DNA of 64,000 bases from Deferribacteraceae bacterium UBA6793 (GTDB lineage: Bacteria > Chrysiogenota > Deferribacteres > Deferribacterales > Geovibrionaceae), in contig DKFP01000011.1 of assembly GCA_002452405.1 (NCBI GenBank), positions 86,521 to 150,520 on the forward strand. Reading direction: 5' to 3'. Of this stretch, positions 32,513 through 42,547 are shown one piece after another. Within the stretch, counting starts at the first letter, position 1; each line of letters opens with the position of its first letter. The position numbers and the translations under genes are program-made. The notes under the pieces were generated by a model, which saw only the letters and a list, made by a program, of their open reading frames with translations, was not told where the DNA came from and did not search any database.

Positions 32513-33697
32513 ATGATTAACAATAACATTTCAGAAGTAATTACCGTCAACATGGGACCTCAGCACCCCTCAACGCACGGGGTTCTGAGACTTGTGGTAG
32601 ACATCGACGGCGAGACCATCGTCAATGTGGAACCCGATGTGGGTTTCCTCCACAGAGGAACAGAGAAACTTGCCGAGAACAGGACATACCACCAGGTTAT
32701 CCCGCTCACAGACAGACTGGACTACCTTTCACCTCTTTCAAATAACCTTGCCTACTGCCTTGCAGTAGAGAAGTTTTTCGACGTAAAAATTCCGGAAAGG
32801 GCTGAGTATCTCCGCGTTATTCTCGCTGAGATGTCAAGAGTTGCCTCCCACCTTGTGTGGATTGCGACACACGCCCTCGACATAGGCGCCATGACCGTTT
32901 TCCTTTACGCTTTCCGTGAGCGCGAGGATATTCTTGATATGTTCGAAGTGGGCACAGGTCAGCGTATGACCAGCTCATGGATACGTATCGGCGGCATCCG
33001 CGCAGATATGCCCGAAGATTTCTTTGTAAGACTGAAATCTTTCACAGACAAGTTCGACAGCTGTGTCGATCTTTATGAAAACCTGCTGACAAACAACAGG
33101 ATCTGGAAGATGAGAACCATAGGCATCGGTCACCTGAGCGCAGAAGATGTTCAGGTATACGGTACATCCGGTCCTCTTATGAGAGGTTCAGGCGTCGATT
33201 TTGACCTGCGCCGCGATGAGCCGTACGGCATCTATGACAGATTCAAATGGGAGATTCCCGTTGAAGAGGCAGGCGACACATACGCACGTTATAAAGTCAG
33301 AATGAAAGAGCTTCGTGAATCCAACAAGATTCTCCAGCAGGCTCTTGAGCAGATCCCTGCAACCGGCGAAGTCATGACAGACGACCCTAGAGTTGCTCTG
33401 CCCTCACATGAAGACGTTTACGAGCGCATGGAAGCACTTATCAGAAGATTCTACATCGTTTCCAAAGGTTTCAAAGCCCCCAAAGGCGAAACATATCAGG
33501 GTATCGAGGCGCCCAAAGGCGAGCTCGGTTTCTATCTTGTTTCCGAAGGGGAGGAGAGACCCTACAGAATGAAGATAAGAGCACCCTCTTATGTTAACCT
33601 CGGCGCGCTGAACAAGATGGCAGCGGGACACATGCTGGCCGATCTTGTTGCGATAGTCGGAACCAACGACGTGGTTCTCGGCGAAATCGACAGGTAA
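32513..33697 (+). CDS. nuoD: NADH-quinone oxidoreductase subunit D
   Basis: NuoD is the 49-kDa subunit that forms the quinone site with NuoB. The 394 residues begin with the family motif VNMGPQHPSTHGVL. DVGFLHRGTEKLAE, RIGGIRADMP and the C-terminal VGTNDVVLGEIDR also match. The quinone-site histidine of the HPSTHG loop is intact. AGGA lies before the ATG. Confidence 0.97.
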   Translation: MINNNISEVITVNMGPQHPSTHGVLRLVVDIDGETIVNVEPDVGFLHRGTEKLAENRTYHQVIPLTDRLDYLSPLSNNLAYCLAVEKFFDVKIPERAEYLRVILAEMSRVASHLVWIATHALDIGAMTVFLYAFREREDILDMFEVGTGQRMTSSWIRIGGIRADMPEDFFVRLKSFTDKFDSCVDLYENLLTNNRIWKMRTIGIGHLSAEDVQVYGTSGPLMRGSGVDFDLRRDEPYGIYDRFKWEIPVEEAGDTYARYKVRMKELRESNKILQQALEQIPATGEVMTDDPRVALPSHEDVYERMEALIRRFYIVSKGFKAPKGETYQGIEAPKGELGFYLVSEGEERPYRMKIRAPSYVNLGALNKMAAGHMLADLVAIVGTNDVVLGEIDR

Positions 33698-33707
33698 GGG
33701 GTGACAG

Positions 33708-34214
33708 ATGGCTACAGAAGTTAAAGAGACAGAATCAGCAGGTAAAGAGATAGATTTTACAGCTTGCGATGAAATCTGCGAAAAGTACAAAGACTGGAAA
33801 GGCGCTACCATTCCGGTTTTGCAGCAGGTTCAGGAAGCATACGGATATCTCTTCAGCGAAATTGTTGAAAGGATTGCCGACAATCTTAATATGTCAGCAC
33901 ATCAGATATACGGCGTGATTACCTTCTATGCACAGTTTTATACTAAACCCAGAGGCAAATATGTTATCAGGGTTTGCAGAGGAACAGCCTGCCACGTGCA
34001 GGGTTCAGGACGTATCTCAGAAGTTGTCTGCGAAGAGTTCGGCATCAGAAACGGTGAAACCAGTGCCGACCTCAAGTTTACGCTTGAGGAAGTTTCATGC
34101 ATAGGTGCGTGTGGTATGGCACCTGTTATCATGATCAACAATAAAACATACGGCAACCTGAAACCTGAAGAAGCGCGAAAGATCTTCAGGGATTATGCAG
34201 AACTTCAGGGGTAG
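33708..34214 (+). CDS. nuoE: NADH-quinone oxidoreductase subunit E
   Basis: NuoE has a thioredoxin-like fold and holds the [2Fe-2S] cluster N1a. The 168 residues include the ligands in CRGTACHVQGS and SCIGACGMAPV (four cysteines). The N-terminal 15 residues are variable. It precedes nuoF by three bases. Together with NuoF it forms the NADH input module. Confidence 0.95.
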   Translation: MATEVKETESAGKEIDFTACDEICEKYKDWKGATIPVLQQVQEAYGYLFSEIVERIADNLNMSAHQIYGVITFYAQFYTKPRGKYVIRVCRGTACHVQGSGRISEVVCEEFGIRNGETSADLKFTLEEVSCIGACGMAPVIMINNKTYGNLKPEEARKIFRDYAELQG

Positions 34215-34217
34215 GAT

Positions 34218-36005
34218 ATGAGTTATACAACAGATCACGTTGAAGTACACGTCTGTATGGGTACGGCGGGTGTTGCTTCCGGCGGACATGAGGTTATGGA
34301 AGCTCTTGAACAGGAGTTTGCAAAAAGAGGTCTCAAAAACGCCGAGTCGAAGGAACGCAACTGTGCTGCAAAACAGACAGGATGCAGAGGACTCTGCGCC
34401 CGTGACGTGCTTATAGACGTTTATATCCCAGGCAAAGAACCGATCACTTACGAACACGTTTCTGCCGAGATGGTTCCCACAATAGTTGAGGAGCACATTG
34501 TCGGTGGCAACATAGTTGAGAAGTGGGCGGCAAAAGCCGACTATTTTCAGTTCTATGATAAACAGAAACGCTACGTTCTCGCCGATTGCGGACGCGTAGA
34601 TCCCGAAAGCCTTGAGGACTATATCAAACTCGGCGGGTACGAAGCGATTAAAAAAGCGCTCACAATGACCCCTGAACAGGTTATTGACGAAGTCAAAAAG
34701 TCCGGTCTCAGAGGCAGGGGGGGCGGCGGTTTCCCCACAGGTCTTAAATGGACGTTCTGCCGTAACAGCCCCGGCGACCACAAATACCTTATCTGCAACG
34801 CGGATGAAGGTGACCCCGGCGCGTTTATGGACAGATCTATCATTGAAGGTAACCCCCACGCGGTTATCGAGGGTATGCTTATCGCAGGTTACGCAATCGG
34901 ATGTGACGAAGGTTACATCTATTGCCGTGCGGAGTATCCCCTTGCTATCGTAAGGGTTATAAAGGCTATCAAAGATGCCGAAGCAGCAGGAATACTCGGC
35001 GATACAGTGTTCGGCACAAACTTCCACTTCAAACTGAAGCTGAAAGAAGGAGCCGGCGCGTTCGTCTGCGGAGAGGAAACAGCTCTTATCGCCTCAATCG
35101 AGGGAGAAAGAGGTATGCCCCGTCCCAGACCTCCGTTCCCCGCTGTTAAAGGTCTCTGGCAAAAGCCTTCAAACGTTAACAACGTTGAAACTTTCGCAAA
35201 CCTTCCCGGCATCCTGCTTAACGGATCTGAATGGTATGCGAACATAGGTACCGAAAAGTCAAAAGGAACTAAGATCTTCGCCCTTTCAGGCAAGGTTAAG
35301 TCAACCGGACTTGTTGAGGTTCCTATGGGTATCACCGTGCGCGAACTCATATTTGATGTTGGCGGCGGTATCCCGAAAAAGAGAAAGTTCAAGGCTGTTC
35401 AGCTCGGCGGTCCCTCCGGCGGCTGTCTTACGCCTGACCACCTTGAAACACCCATAGACTACGACTCGCTCATCGCAGCAGGTGCGATGATGGGTTCCGG
35501 CGGTGTTGTTGTTATGGACGAAACGAACTGCATGGTTAACGTGGCTCATTTCTTCCTTACATTCACCCAGAGAGAATCATGCGGCAAATGTATCCCCTGC
35601 CGTATCGGAACAAAGACCATGCTTGATATCCTCACAAGGATCATCACCGGTCAGGGAAGGGAAGAGGATATCGATCTTCTTCTGGAAGTAGGTAACGACA
35701 TCAAGACTGCGTCACTCTGCGGTCTGGGTCAGACGGCTCCCAACCCCGTACTTACGACTGTGAAATATTTCAGACACGAGTACGAGGCGCACATCAGAGA
35801 TAAGAAATGTCCCGCAAGGGAATGTGCGGAACTCATTGAGTTCGTTGTCGTTGACGACAGATGTAAGAAATGCGGTATCTGCAAAAAAGCATGTCCCGTT
35901 GATGCGATCACATGGGAAAAGGGCACTGTTGCATACATCGACAAATCCAAATGCGTGAAATGTCGCGAGTGCATCGTTAACTGTCCTTTCAATGCAATAG
36001 ATTAA
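34218..36005 (+). CDS. nuoF: NADH-quinone oxidoreductase subunit F, HydB-like long form
   Basis: NuoF binds NADH and FMN and carries cluster N3. This version is 595 residues, much longer than the usual 430. An N-terminal 2Fe-2S thioredoxin-like domain (about 1-110, CAAKQTGCRGLCARD) precedes the FMN/NADH core (GRGGGGFPTGLKW, NADEGDPGA, ESCGKCIPCRIGT). A C-terminal ferredoxin domain with two CxxCxxCxxxC motifs (CKKCGICKKACP, CVKCRECIVNCP) follows. This three-part layout is known from HydB-type subunits of bifurcating hydrogenases. Here it is inside a standard nuo operon, so ferredoxin exchange with the input module is an inference worth testing. Confidence 0.94.
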   Translation: MSYTTDHVEVHVCMGTAGVASGGHEVMEALEQEFAKRGLKNAESKERNCAAKQTGCRGLCARDVLIDVYIPGKEPITYEHVSAEMVPTIVEEHIVGGNIVEKWAAKADYFQFYDKQKRYVLADCGRVDPESLEDYIKLGGYEAIKKALTMTPEQVIDEVKKSGLRGRGGGGFPTGLKWTFCRNSPGDHKYLICNADEGDPGAFMDRSIIEGNPHAVIEGMLIAGYAIGCDEGYIYCRAEYPLAIVRVIKAIKDAEAAGILGDTVFGTNFHFKLKLKEGAGAFVCGEETALIASIEGERGMPRPRPPFPAVKGLWQKPSNVNNVETFANLPGILLNGSEWYANIGTEKSKGTKIFALSGKVKSTGLVEVPMGITVRELIFDVGGGIPKKRKFKAVQLGGPSGGCLTPDHLETPIDYDSLIAAGAMMGSGGVVVMDETNCMVNVAHFFLTFTQRESCGKCIPCRIGTKTMLDILTRIITGQGREEDIDLLLEVGNDIKTASLCGLGQTAPNPVLTTVKYFRHEYEAHIRDKKCPARECAELIEFVVVDDRCKKCGICKKACPVDAITWEKGTVAYIDKSKCVKCRECIVNCPFNAID

Positions 36006-36024
36006 GGCAGAGGAGAGACTCAGT

Positions 36025-38286
36025 ATGGTTACTGTAAAAATTGACGGAAAAGAGGTACAGGTAGCACCTAACACGCTCATCCTCGACGCCGCTAAGGAGG
36101 CGGGTGTCTCCATCCCGACACTTTGCCATGACTCCCGTCTTAATCCTTTCGGTGCATGCAGGGTTTGTCTTGTTGAGCAGGTTGGAAACCCCAAACTGCA
36201 AGCAGCCTGTACAACACCCGTAACGGACAAAATGGAGATCGTCACCCGTTCGGAAAAGCTCTCCAGAGTGCGTAAGACAGCCATCGAACTGCTGCTTATC
36301 AATCACCCTCTGGATTGCCCCGTTTGCGATAAGGGTGGTGAGTGTACTCTTCAGGACCTTACATATGAAGTGGGCGTTACAAAGGTTCGTTTTGACGCGA
36401 AACCAAACGACACCCCCGTTGACCACACAAACCCCTTTATTGAAAGGGATATCGACAGATGCGTTCTCTGCGGACGCTGCGTGCGTGTCTGCGACGAAGT
36501 GGTTAACATTCAGGCGATCAGCTTCCTGAACAGAGGTACTGATACAATAATAGGTACATCCTTTGAACAGCCGTGGAACTGCGAATACTGCGGACAGTGC
36601 ATCAGCGTATGCCCCGTGGGTTCACTTAACAACAGAATCTACCTGTTCAAAAACAGACCATGGAACCTCGACCGTGTCAAATCAGTCTGCGGACTCTGCT
36701 CCTGCGGCTGTACAGTTGACATCGACTATGAAGGTAACGAGGTCTTCCGTATGAAAGAAAGCCCAGAAGAGGGCATCAACCACGGTTATATGTGCGCCAA
36801 AGGACGTTTCGGCTTCGAATTTATCAACAGCATAAAACGCGAAAGCGAAGCTGTTGTTAAGGCGGGCGGAGAATCCAAAAAGGTGTCATTTAACGAAGCG
36901 GTTGAAGTTGCAGTGGAAAAACTCAAGAAGGTCAAAGATACGGCAGGCGCTGACGCAATAGCCGTTGTTGTCTCCCCCAGACTGACCAACGAAGAGGCTT
37001 TCCTTGCGGGCAAGCTCGCCAAGGATGTGCTGGGAACATCAAACCTGTTCTCAACAGAATCCAATGAAGTTTACCCCGAAGCAACTCTTGAAGAAGTTGA
37101 GAACAGCGACTGTGTTACTGTCCTTAACATAGACGTGACTGAATCCAACCCGATACTCGGTCTTGCCGTAAGACATGCCGCAAGAAAAAACACAGCACCT
37201 CTGGCTGTTTTCTATCCCGGCTATACAGCGCTCAGAAGAGTGTCTAAAAACTTTGTCACAGGCAATCCCGATGAAGTCAGAGCGGCTATGGAAAGCTATG
37301 CGGCTGCCGTTGCAGGAGCATCAAATGATTACTCCGCACTCGCTGCAAAACTTACAAACGCTGAAAGACCCGTGGTTGTATTTGATCCCTATAACAAAGC
37401 GGACGTTAAGATTGCTCAGGATATCAAAAAAGCCTGTGCAAAAGTTAAAATTGTTCCGGCGAAATCCAAAAACAACTCAGTGGGTATCGTTGACATGGGC
37501 TTCGGAGCCAAATGTGCGACAGAATTTGCGAAAGGACTTGAGTCCGGCAAGTTCAAAGCCGTTATAGTTCTGGGCGAAAACCTGTCCGCGAGATCCGTTT
37601 GGACAAAATCGGCTTCCAAGGCGGCAGGGCTTGAGCTTCTGCTGGTGACAGACCCCTTCATGAGCGAAACAGCGGCAATGGCGAACGTTTACATCCCCGT
37701 TGCAACATTCGCAGAGAAGAGCGGTTCATTCACAAACCTTGAGGGACGTGTCCAGTCCATAGAAAAAGCTGTCGATAAAGGCGTCAACACAGATGCATGT
37801 GTCGTTTCAGCTCTGGCTAAGGGACTCGGAGCACAGCTTCCCGCCGATGTAAGTGCCGTAAGAGGCATGATAGAGAAGGAAGTTCCGCTTTACTCAGGTA
37901 TCAACTGGGACGGCGGCGTGGTTTCCTACCCTTATGTCTTTGCGGGTGAAGTCGCTGCAACAGACGGCAAAGCGAAAGGTAAAGGTAAATTTTTCCTTTA
38001 TCCCGCCAGCCTCAGACTCCACTCAGGCTCTTTCACAAGATGGTCTCCCGACCTCGCGAAGGTCTACGGCGAACCGATGCTTGAAATCGGCGTTGAAGAC
38101 GCGAAGGAACTTGGCATCAAGTCTAACGACCGTGTCAAAGTTAAAGGCGAGGGATTTGAAGGTGAGTTTCTTGTCGAAATAGAAAAGAAAGTATCCAAAG
38201 GCTGCATCGCGCTGCCTGAGGACTTTGTTGCAACAGCCGGCATCTTCTGTAACGGAAAGAGCCTCAGGGCTGATATTGTAAAGTAA
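36025..38286 (+). CDS. nuoG: NADH-quinone oxidoreductase subunit G
   Basis: NuoG is the largest peripheral subunit, 753 residues. The N-terminus holds a [2Fe-2S] ferredoxin domain (CHDSRLNPFGACRVC, CTTP). It is followed by CPVCDKGGECTLQD, the histidine-cysteine site RCVLCGRCVRVC and CEYCGQCISVCPVG. A further CGLCSCGC...C set marks the N7 cluster, not found in all bacteria. The rest is a molybdopterin-oxidoreductase-like domain with no cofactor expected. AGGAGAG precedes the ATG. Middle segments are alanine- and lysine-rich. Confidence 0.95.
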   Translation: MVTVKIDGKEVQVAPNTLILDAAKEAGVSIPTLCHDSRLNPFGACRVCLVEQVGNPKLQAACTTPVTDKMEIVTRSEKLSRVRKTAIELLLINHPLDCPVCDKGGECTLQDLTYEVGVTKVRFDAKPNDTPVDHTNPFIERDIDRCVLCGRCVRVCDEVVNIQAISFLNRGTDTIIGTSFEQPWNCEYCGQCISVCPVGSLNNRIYLFKNRPWNLDRVKSVCGLCSCGCTVDIDYEGNEVFRMKESPEEGINHGYMCAKGRFGFEFINSIKRESEAVVKAGGESKKVSFNEAVEVAVEKLKKVKDTAGADAIAVVVSPRLTNEEAFLAGKLAKDVLGTSNLFSTESNEVYPEATLEEVENSDCVTVLNIDVTESNPILGLAVRHAARKNTAPLAVFYPGYTALRRVSKNFVTGNPDEVRAAMESYAAAVAGASNDYSALAAKLTNAERPVVVFDPYNKADVKIAQDIKKACAKVKIVPAKSKNNSVGIVDMGFGAKCATEFAKGLESGKFKAVIVLGENLSARSVWTKSASKAAGLELLLVTDPFMSETAAMANVYIPVATFAEKSGSFTNLEGRVQSIEKAVDKGVNTDACVVSALAKGLGAQLPADVSAVRGMIEKEVPLYSGINWDGGVVSYPYVFAGEVAATDGKAKGKGKFFLYPASLRLHSGSFTRWSPDLAKVYGEPMLEIGVEDAKELGIKSNDRVKVKGEGFEGEFLVEIEKKVSKGCIALPEDFVATAGIFCNGKSLRADIVK

Positions 38287-38312
38287 TGAAAGTTATAGAT
38301 AAGAGGTAGGGA

Positions 38313-39272
38313 ATGGTACTCGCGATTGTATTTACACTAATCAAGATACTGATTATCGTTGTATGCGTGCTTACCGGCGTTGCCTACATGACCTATGCCG
38401 AACGTAAGGTTATCGGTCACATGCAGGTGAGGCTCGGTCCCGTGCACACAGGTCCTATGGGACTTCTGCAACCCCTGGCTGACGGTCTGAAACTGATGTC
38501 GAAAGAGGATATGACACCGGATATGGTTGATAAACCAGTCTTCTATGTTGCACCTTTTCTCGGCATGGTTCCCGGCATCGCGGCCTTTGCGGTTATACCT
38601 TTTGCGCCTAACATTGTCGTTGCAGACATTAACGTGGGAGTGCTCTATATTCTGGCACTGTCATCAGTCGGCGTATACGGTATCATTATGTCAGGCTGGG
38701 CATCGAACTCAAAGTATGCAACCCTCGGTTCTCTGCGTTCATCCGCGCAGATAATCAGCTATGAAACAGCGATGGGTCTGTCAATACTCGGTCCTGTTCT
38801 TCTGGCAGGTTCACTGAACCTTAAAGAGATTACGGAGGCGCAAAGAGGTCTCTGGTTTTTCATTCCGCAGTTCGTGGCTTTTGTCATATATTCTATTTCT
38901 GCGGTTGCTGAAACCAACAGAGCACCTTTTGACCTTCCGGAGGCGGAAACAGAACTGGTTGCCGGTTTCCACGTCGAATACTCAGGTATGAGATTCGCAA
39001 TGTTCTTCCTTGGCGAATATGCAAACATGTATGTTGTATCCTGCATGTGTGCGATTCTGTTCCTCGGAGGCTACACCGGACCGCTTCTTCCCCCGCTGGT
39101 ATGGTTCCTCATCAAGATGCTGGCATTCATGTTCTTCTTCCTGTGGTTGAGAGCAACTCTCCCCAGATTAAGATTCGACCAGCTCATGAATCTCGGCTGG
39201 AAAGTACTCATTCCGATCGCGCTCGCCAACCTGCTGATCACCAGCATCGTTGTGTATGCGATCAGGAACTAG
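38313..39272 (+). CDS. nuoH: NADH-quinone oxidoreductase subunit H
   Basis: NuoH is the membrane subunit that completes the quinone cavity. It has 319 residues and eight predicted helices. Family signatures are AERKVIGHMQVRLGP, LQPLADGLKL and ETNRAPFDLPEAETELVAGFH. It lies between nuoG and nuoI as expected, with AGAGGTAGGG upstream of the ATG. Confidence 0.96.
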   Translation: MVLAIVFTLIKILIIVVCVLTGVAYMTYAERKVIGHMQVRLGPVHTGPMGLLQPLADGLKLMSKEDMTPDMVDKPVFYVAPFLGMVPGIAAFAVIPFAPNIVVADINVGVLYILALSSVGVYGIIMSGWASNSKYATLGSLRSSAQIISYETAMGLSILGPVLLAGSLNLKEITEAQRGLWFFIPQFVAFVIYSISAVAETNRAPFDLPEAETELVAGFHVEYSGMRFAMFFLGEYANMYVVSCMCAILFLGGYTGPLLPPLVWFLIKMLAFMFFFLWLRATLPRLRFDQLMNLGWKVLIPIALANLLITSIVVYAIRN

Positions 39273-39281
39273 AGGTGAATC

Positions 39282-39776
39282 ATGAAGAACGTATTTGAAA
39301 CAATCTTTTTCACGGAGATTCTTCAGGGTCTCGGAATAACTCTGAGCCATATGTTCAAGAAACCCGTGACATACAGATATCCCTTCGAAGCGACCCCGAT
39401 TCAGGATCGTTTCAGAGGCATACAGTATATTAAGACACACGCCGACGGACGCACAAAATGCGTCGGCTGCTACCTGTGCCAGAAAGTGTGCCCTTCCGAG
39501 TGCATACACATTGAAACAGACTGCGGACCTAACGGCGAAAGGCTTATAAGAAAATATGAGCTTGATCTTTCCAGATGTATCTACTGCGGATACTGTGAAG
39601 AGGTCTGCCCCGTTGACGCCATCCACATGGGCTGGGAGTGGAACACAGTTGCTTCCGACAGAAGCGGCTATGTTATAAACATGAAAACCCTTTCCCAGAA
39701 CTATAAAGACAACGTGGAAGGCAACTGGAAAAACAAGCATCTTAAAAAGAAACTTGTGGAAGGAGTACAGCAATGA
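39282..39776 (+). CDS. nuoI: NADH-quinone oxidoreductase subunit I
   Basis: NuoI holds clusters N6a and N6b in the connecting wire between input module and quinone. The 164-residue protein carries two ferredoxin motifs, CVGCYLCQKVCP and CIYCGYCEEVCP. The segment before them, RYPFEATPIQDRFRG, is typical. It ends in an ATGA overlap with nuoJ. Confidence 0.96.
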   Translation: MKNVFETIFFTEILQGLGITLSHMFKKPVTYRYPFEATPIQDRFRGIQYIKTHADGRTKCVGCYLCQKVCPSECIHIETDCGPNGERLIRKYELDLSRCIYCGYCEEVCPVDAIHMGWEWNTVASDRSGYVINMKTLSQNYKDNVEGNWKNKHLKKKLVEGVQQ

Positions 39777-40285
39777 ACGAAATCTTCATGAATGTAGGAT
39801 TTTGGGTGCTGGGCATCACTGCCGTGGTCGCCTCCCTTTTCATGGTGACCAGAGAGAACCCTGTCCACTCCGCACTTTGGATGCTTCTGACCTTCTTTGC
39901 GGTGGCAGGCATATTTATTCAGCTTGACGCTGAATATATCGCCGCCATTCAGGTTATGGTATACGCGGGAGCGATTCTGGTTCTTTATATGTTTGTTGTG
40001 ATGCTGCTCAACCCGAAATCGACAGGGTTTATCAAGGTACCTGCAAAGGTGATACTTGGCTCTGTTGTTGCGCTGGTTCTTTTCCTGCAGATTGTCATGA
40101 CTCTCATGGGAACAGGCGTTATCAAGTCGGCTCAGATGAGCGGAATGAACCTTCCGGAAGGTCTTTCAAACGTGAAAGCCTTCGGAGCGGTCATGTTCAC
40201 ACAATATATCGTACCCTTTGAAGTGGCTTCCATACTTCTGTTGGTTGCCATGATAGGCGCGATAGTAATAGCGAAAAAGGATTAA
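39773..40285 (+). CDS. nuoJ: NADH-quinone oxidoreductase subunit J
   Basis: NuoJ is a membrane-arm subunit with five predicted helices in 170 residues. The signature REN-x-VHSALWMLLTFFAVAG and AAIQVMVYAGAILVLYMFVVML (helix 3, flexible region) are visible. GGAGG-like GGAAGGAG lies before the ATG. It overlaps nuoI by four bases. Confidence 0.94.
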   Translation: MNEIFMNVGFWVLGITAVVASLFMVTRENPVHSALWMLLTFFAVAGIFIQLDAEYIAAIQVMVYAGAILVLYMFVVMLLNPKSTGFIKVPAKVILGSVVALVLFLQIVMTLMGTGVIKSAQMSGMNLPEGLSNVKAFGAVMFTQYIVPFEVASILLLVAMIGAIVIAKKD

Positions 40286-40296
40286 GGGGGTTAAGG

Positions 40297-40599
40297 ATGC
40301 TGACTTTGGCACATTATCTTGTCCTTAGCGCAATAATCTTCAGCATCGGCGTTGCAGGTGTTCTGATCCGCAGAAACCTCATCGTTATGTTTATGTCGCT
40401 GGAGCTTATGCTTAACGCGGTTAACATCAACCTCGCAGCCTTTTCAAGCTATCTTCAGCAGATGACAGGACAGATTTTCATTGTCTTTGTCATGGCTGTT
40501 GCCGCTGCGGAAGCCGCTGTCGGTCTGGCTCTGTTCATTTCACTGTTCAGAAACAAGCAGACCATCAACGCTGATGAAATCAATACTATGAGAGGATAG
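40297..40599 (+). CDS. nuoK: NADH-quinone oxidoreductase subunit K
   Basis: NuoK, an MrpC-like membrane subunit, has 100 residues and three helices. The proton-channel glutamates are in LMSLELMLNAVNIN and the later AAAEAAVGLAL helix. It lies between nuoJ and nuoL in the conserved order. Confidence 0.96.
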   Translation: MLTLAHYLVLSAIIFSIGVAGVLIRRNLIVMFMSLELMLNAVNINLAAFSSYLQQMTGQIFIVFVMAVAAAEAAVGLALFISLFRNKQTINADEINTMRG

Positions 40600-40608
40600 A
40601 GGTAGGTT

Positions 40609-42531
40609 ATGATCTTTGCAGTATTAACACTACTTGGACCACTGGTTGCCTTTCTGATTAACGGGCTTTTCGGAAGACGTTATATCAAGAATGCTGCACC
40701 GGCGGTTGCCATAACGGGTGTTGGTGTGTCCTTCGTCTGCGCTCTTATACTGTTCTACCTTGTATCCACACAAGGCTATACAGTAGACGGAACACTCTAC
40801 ACCTGGGTAATTGCGGGCAAACTCGAAGTTCCCTTCGGGATACTTGTAGACCCGCTGTCGTCCATAATGCTTATAGTTGTTACAACGATATCCCTGATGG
40901 TACACATCTATTCAATGGGATACATGCACGGTGACAAGGGCTACTGGAGATTTTTCACATATCTTTCAGTGTTCACCCTTTCAATGCTTGTGCTTGTGCT
41001 TGGAAACAACTTCATGATGCTCTTTGTGGGCTGGGAACTTGTGGGTCTGTCTTCATACCTGCTTATCGGTTTCTGGTTCTTCAAGAAGAGTGCTGCCGAT
41101 GCATGTAAGAAAGCCTTCGTAATGAACAGAATCGGTGACTTCGGTTTCTATGTGGGACTCCTTCTGGTTATCTTCACATTCAGAAGCCTTAACTACTCCG
41201 ATGCGTTCAACGCAGAGGCTATTCATCATATCAAAGAGGTAACTTATACCGTATTCGGTATGGAGTTCTCTCTTATCGACCTTATGACATTCGGTCTGTT
41301 CTGCGGCGCGATGGGTAAATCAGCTCAGTTCCCGCTGCACACATGGCTGCCCGATGCGATGGAAGGTCCTACGCCTGTTTCTGCACTTATCCACGCGGCA
41401 ACAATGGTTACCGCAGGGGTTTACATGGTTGCACGCTGCAACGCTCTGTTCGCTGAAGCGCACATGACAAGCACTTTTGTAATCTTCGCAGGTACAATGA
41501 CAGCGTTCCTCGGCGCATCCATCGGTCTTACTCAGTATGACCTTAAAAGAATACTCGCTTACTCAACAGTGTCTCAGCTCGGTTACATGATTATGGCAAC
41601 CGGTGTCGGCGCTTATGTTTCAGCGATTTTCCACCTTTTCACACACGCGATGTTTAAAGGTCTGCTCTTCCTTTGCTCCGGTTCCGTTATGCACGCAATG
41701 CACGACAACCTCGACGTAAGGGTTATGGGTGGTCTTAAAAAGAAGATGCCGGTTACGCGCTGGACATACCTCATCGGTTGTATCGCAATCGCAGGTATTC
41801 CTCCGCTGGCAGGTTTCTGGTCTAAAGATGAGATCCTTGCATTCACATTTGCAGGCGGTCACACAATATCATGGGGAATCGCAACTGCTGTTGCGGGCAT
41901 GACTGCATTTTATATGTTCAGAAGCTACTTCCTCGTGTTTGAAGGCGAACCCAGAGACCATCACCTGCACGACCATGCACACGAGTCACCCTGGACAATG
42001 GCAGGTCCCCTTGTGTTCCTTGCCATCCTTTCAGTGCTTGTCGGTATGGTATTCGGTTATCCCCTTGAGGCAGGTTACATCCACAAGTTCCTCGGACCGG
42101 TTCTGACTCCTGCACATGCTCACGAGCATCACATGAGCCACGCAACCGCACAGGCACTTATGATACTTTCAATCGTTATTGCGGTTGCAGGTATAACAGT
42201 GGCATACCTGTTCTATGTGAAGTTCTATCCGGTACTTCCGGAGAAAACAGTGAAAACGTTCAAACCCGTTCACAAGTTTCTGCTTAACAAGTGGTACTTT
42301 GACGAGCTTTACGATTTCCTGTTCGTTCATCCCATAGTAATGCTTTCCAATGTGGTTCTCTGGAGAGCCATAGACGTTAACGTTATAGACTTCATCGTAA
42401 ACGCATTCGGACGTGTTCCGATGTGGTTCGGCGGAGTAATAAGATATGTGCAGACAGGTCGCATCCAGACTTACATCGTGACAATGGTTGTCGGTGTGAT
42501 AGCGCTGGTAGCACTGTTCTACACTGTGTAA
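40609..42531 (+). CDS. nuoL: NADH-quinone oxidoreductase subunit L
   Basis: NuoL is the distal antiporter-like proton pump with the long lateral helix. It has 640 residues and about 16 helices. Conserved motifs are WELVGLSSYLLIGFW, PLHTWLPDAMEGPTPVSALIHAATMV and the C-terminal lateral helix region. Histidine-rich loops lie at about 443-455 and 506-512 (HHLHDHAHE, HEHHMSH). These may be just surface-loop composition. Confidence 0.96.
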   Translation: MIFAVLTLLGPLVAFLINGLFGRRYIKNAAPAVAITGVGVSFVCALILFYLVSTQGYTVDGTLYTWVIAGKLEVPFGILVDPLSSIMLIVVTTISLMVHIYSMGYMHGDKGYWRFFTYLSVFTLSMLVLVLGNNFMMLFVGWELVGLSSYLLIGFWFFKKSAADACKKAFVMNRIGDFGFYVGLLLVIFTFRSLNYSDAFNAEAIHHIKEVTYTVFGMEFSLIDLMTFGLFCGAMGKSAQFPLHTWLPDAMEGPTPVSALIHAATMVTAGVYMVARCNALFAEAHMTSTFVIFAGTMTAFLGASIGLTQYDLKRILAYSTVSQLGYMIMATGVGAYVSAIFHLFTHAMFKGLLFLCSGSVMHAMHDNLDVRVMGGLKKKMPVTRWTYLIGCIAIAGIPPLAGFWSKDEILAFTFAGGHTISWGIATAVAGMTAFYMFRSYFLVFEGEPRDHHLHDHAHESPWTMAGPLVFLAILSVLVGMVFGYPLEAGYIHKFLGPVLTPAHAHEHHMSHATAQALMILSIVIAVAGITVAYLFYVKFYPVLPEKTVKTFKPVHKFLLNKWYFDELYDFLFVHPIVMLSNVVLWRAIDVNVIDFIVNAFGRVPMWFGGVIRYVQTGRIQTYIVTMVVGVIALVALFYTV

Positions 42532-42547
42532 GGGGGACGGAAATATC

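Noticed and set aside
34095..35027. A 310-codon open frame on the minus strand opposite nuoE/nuoF
   Set aside because: It lies fully antisense to two confident genes, has no recognisable family, and its codons mirror the sense strand.
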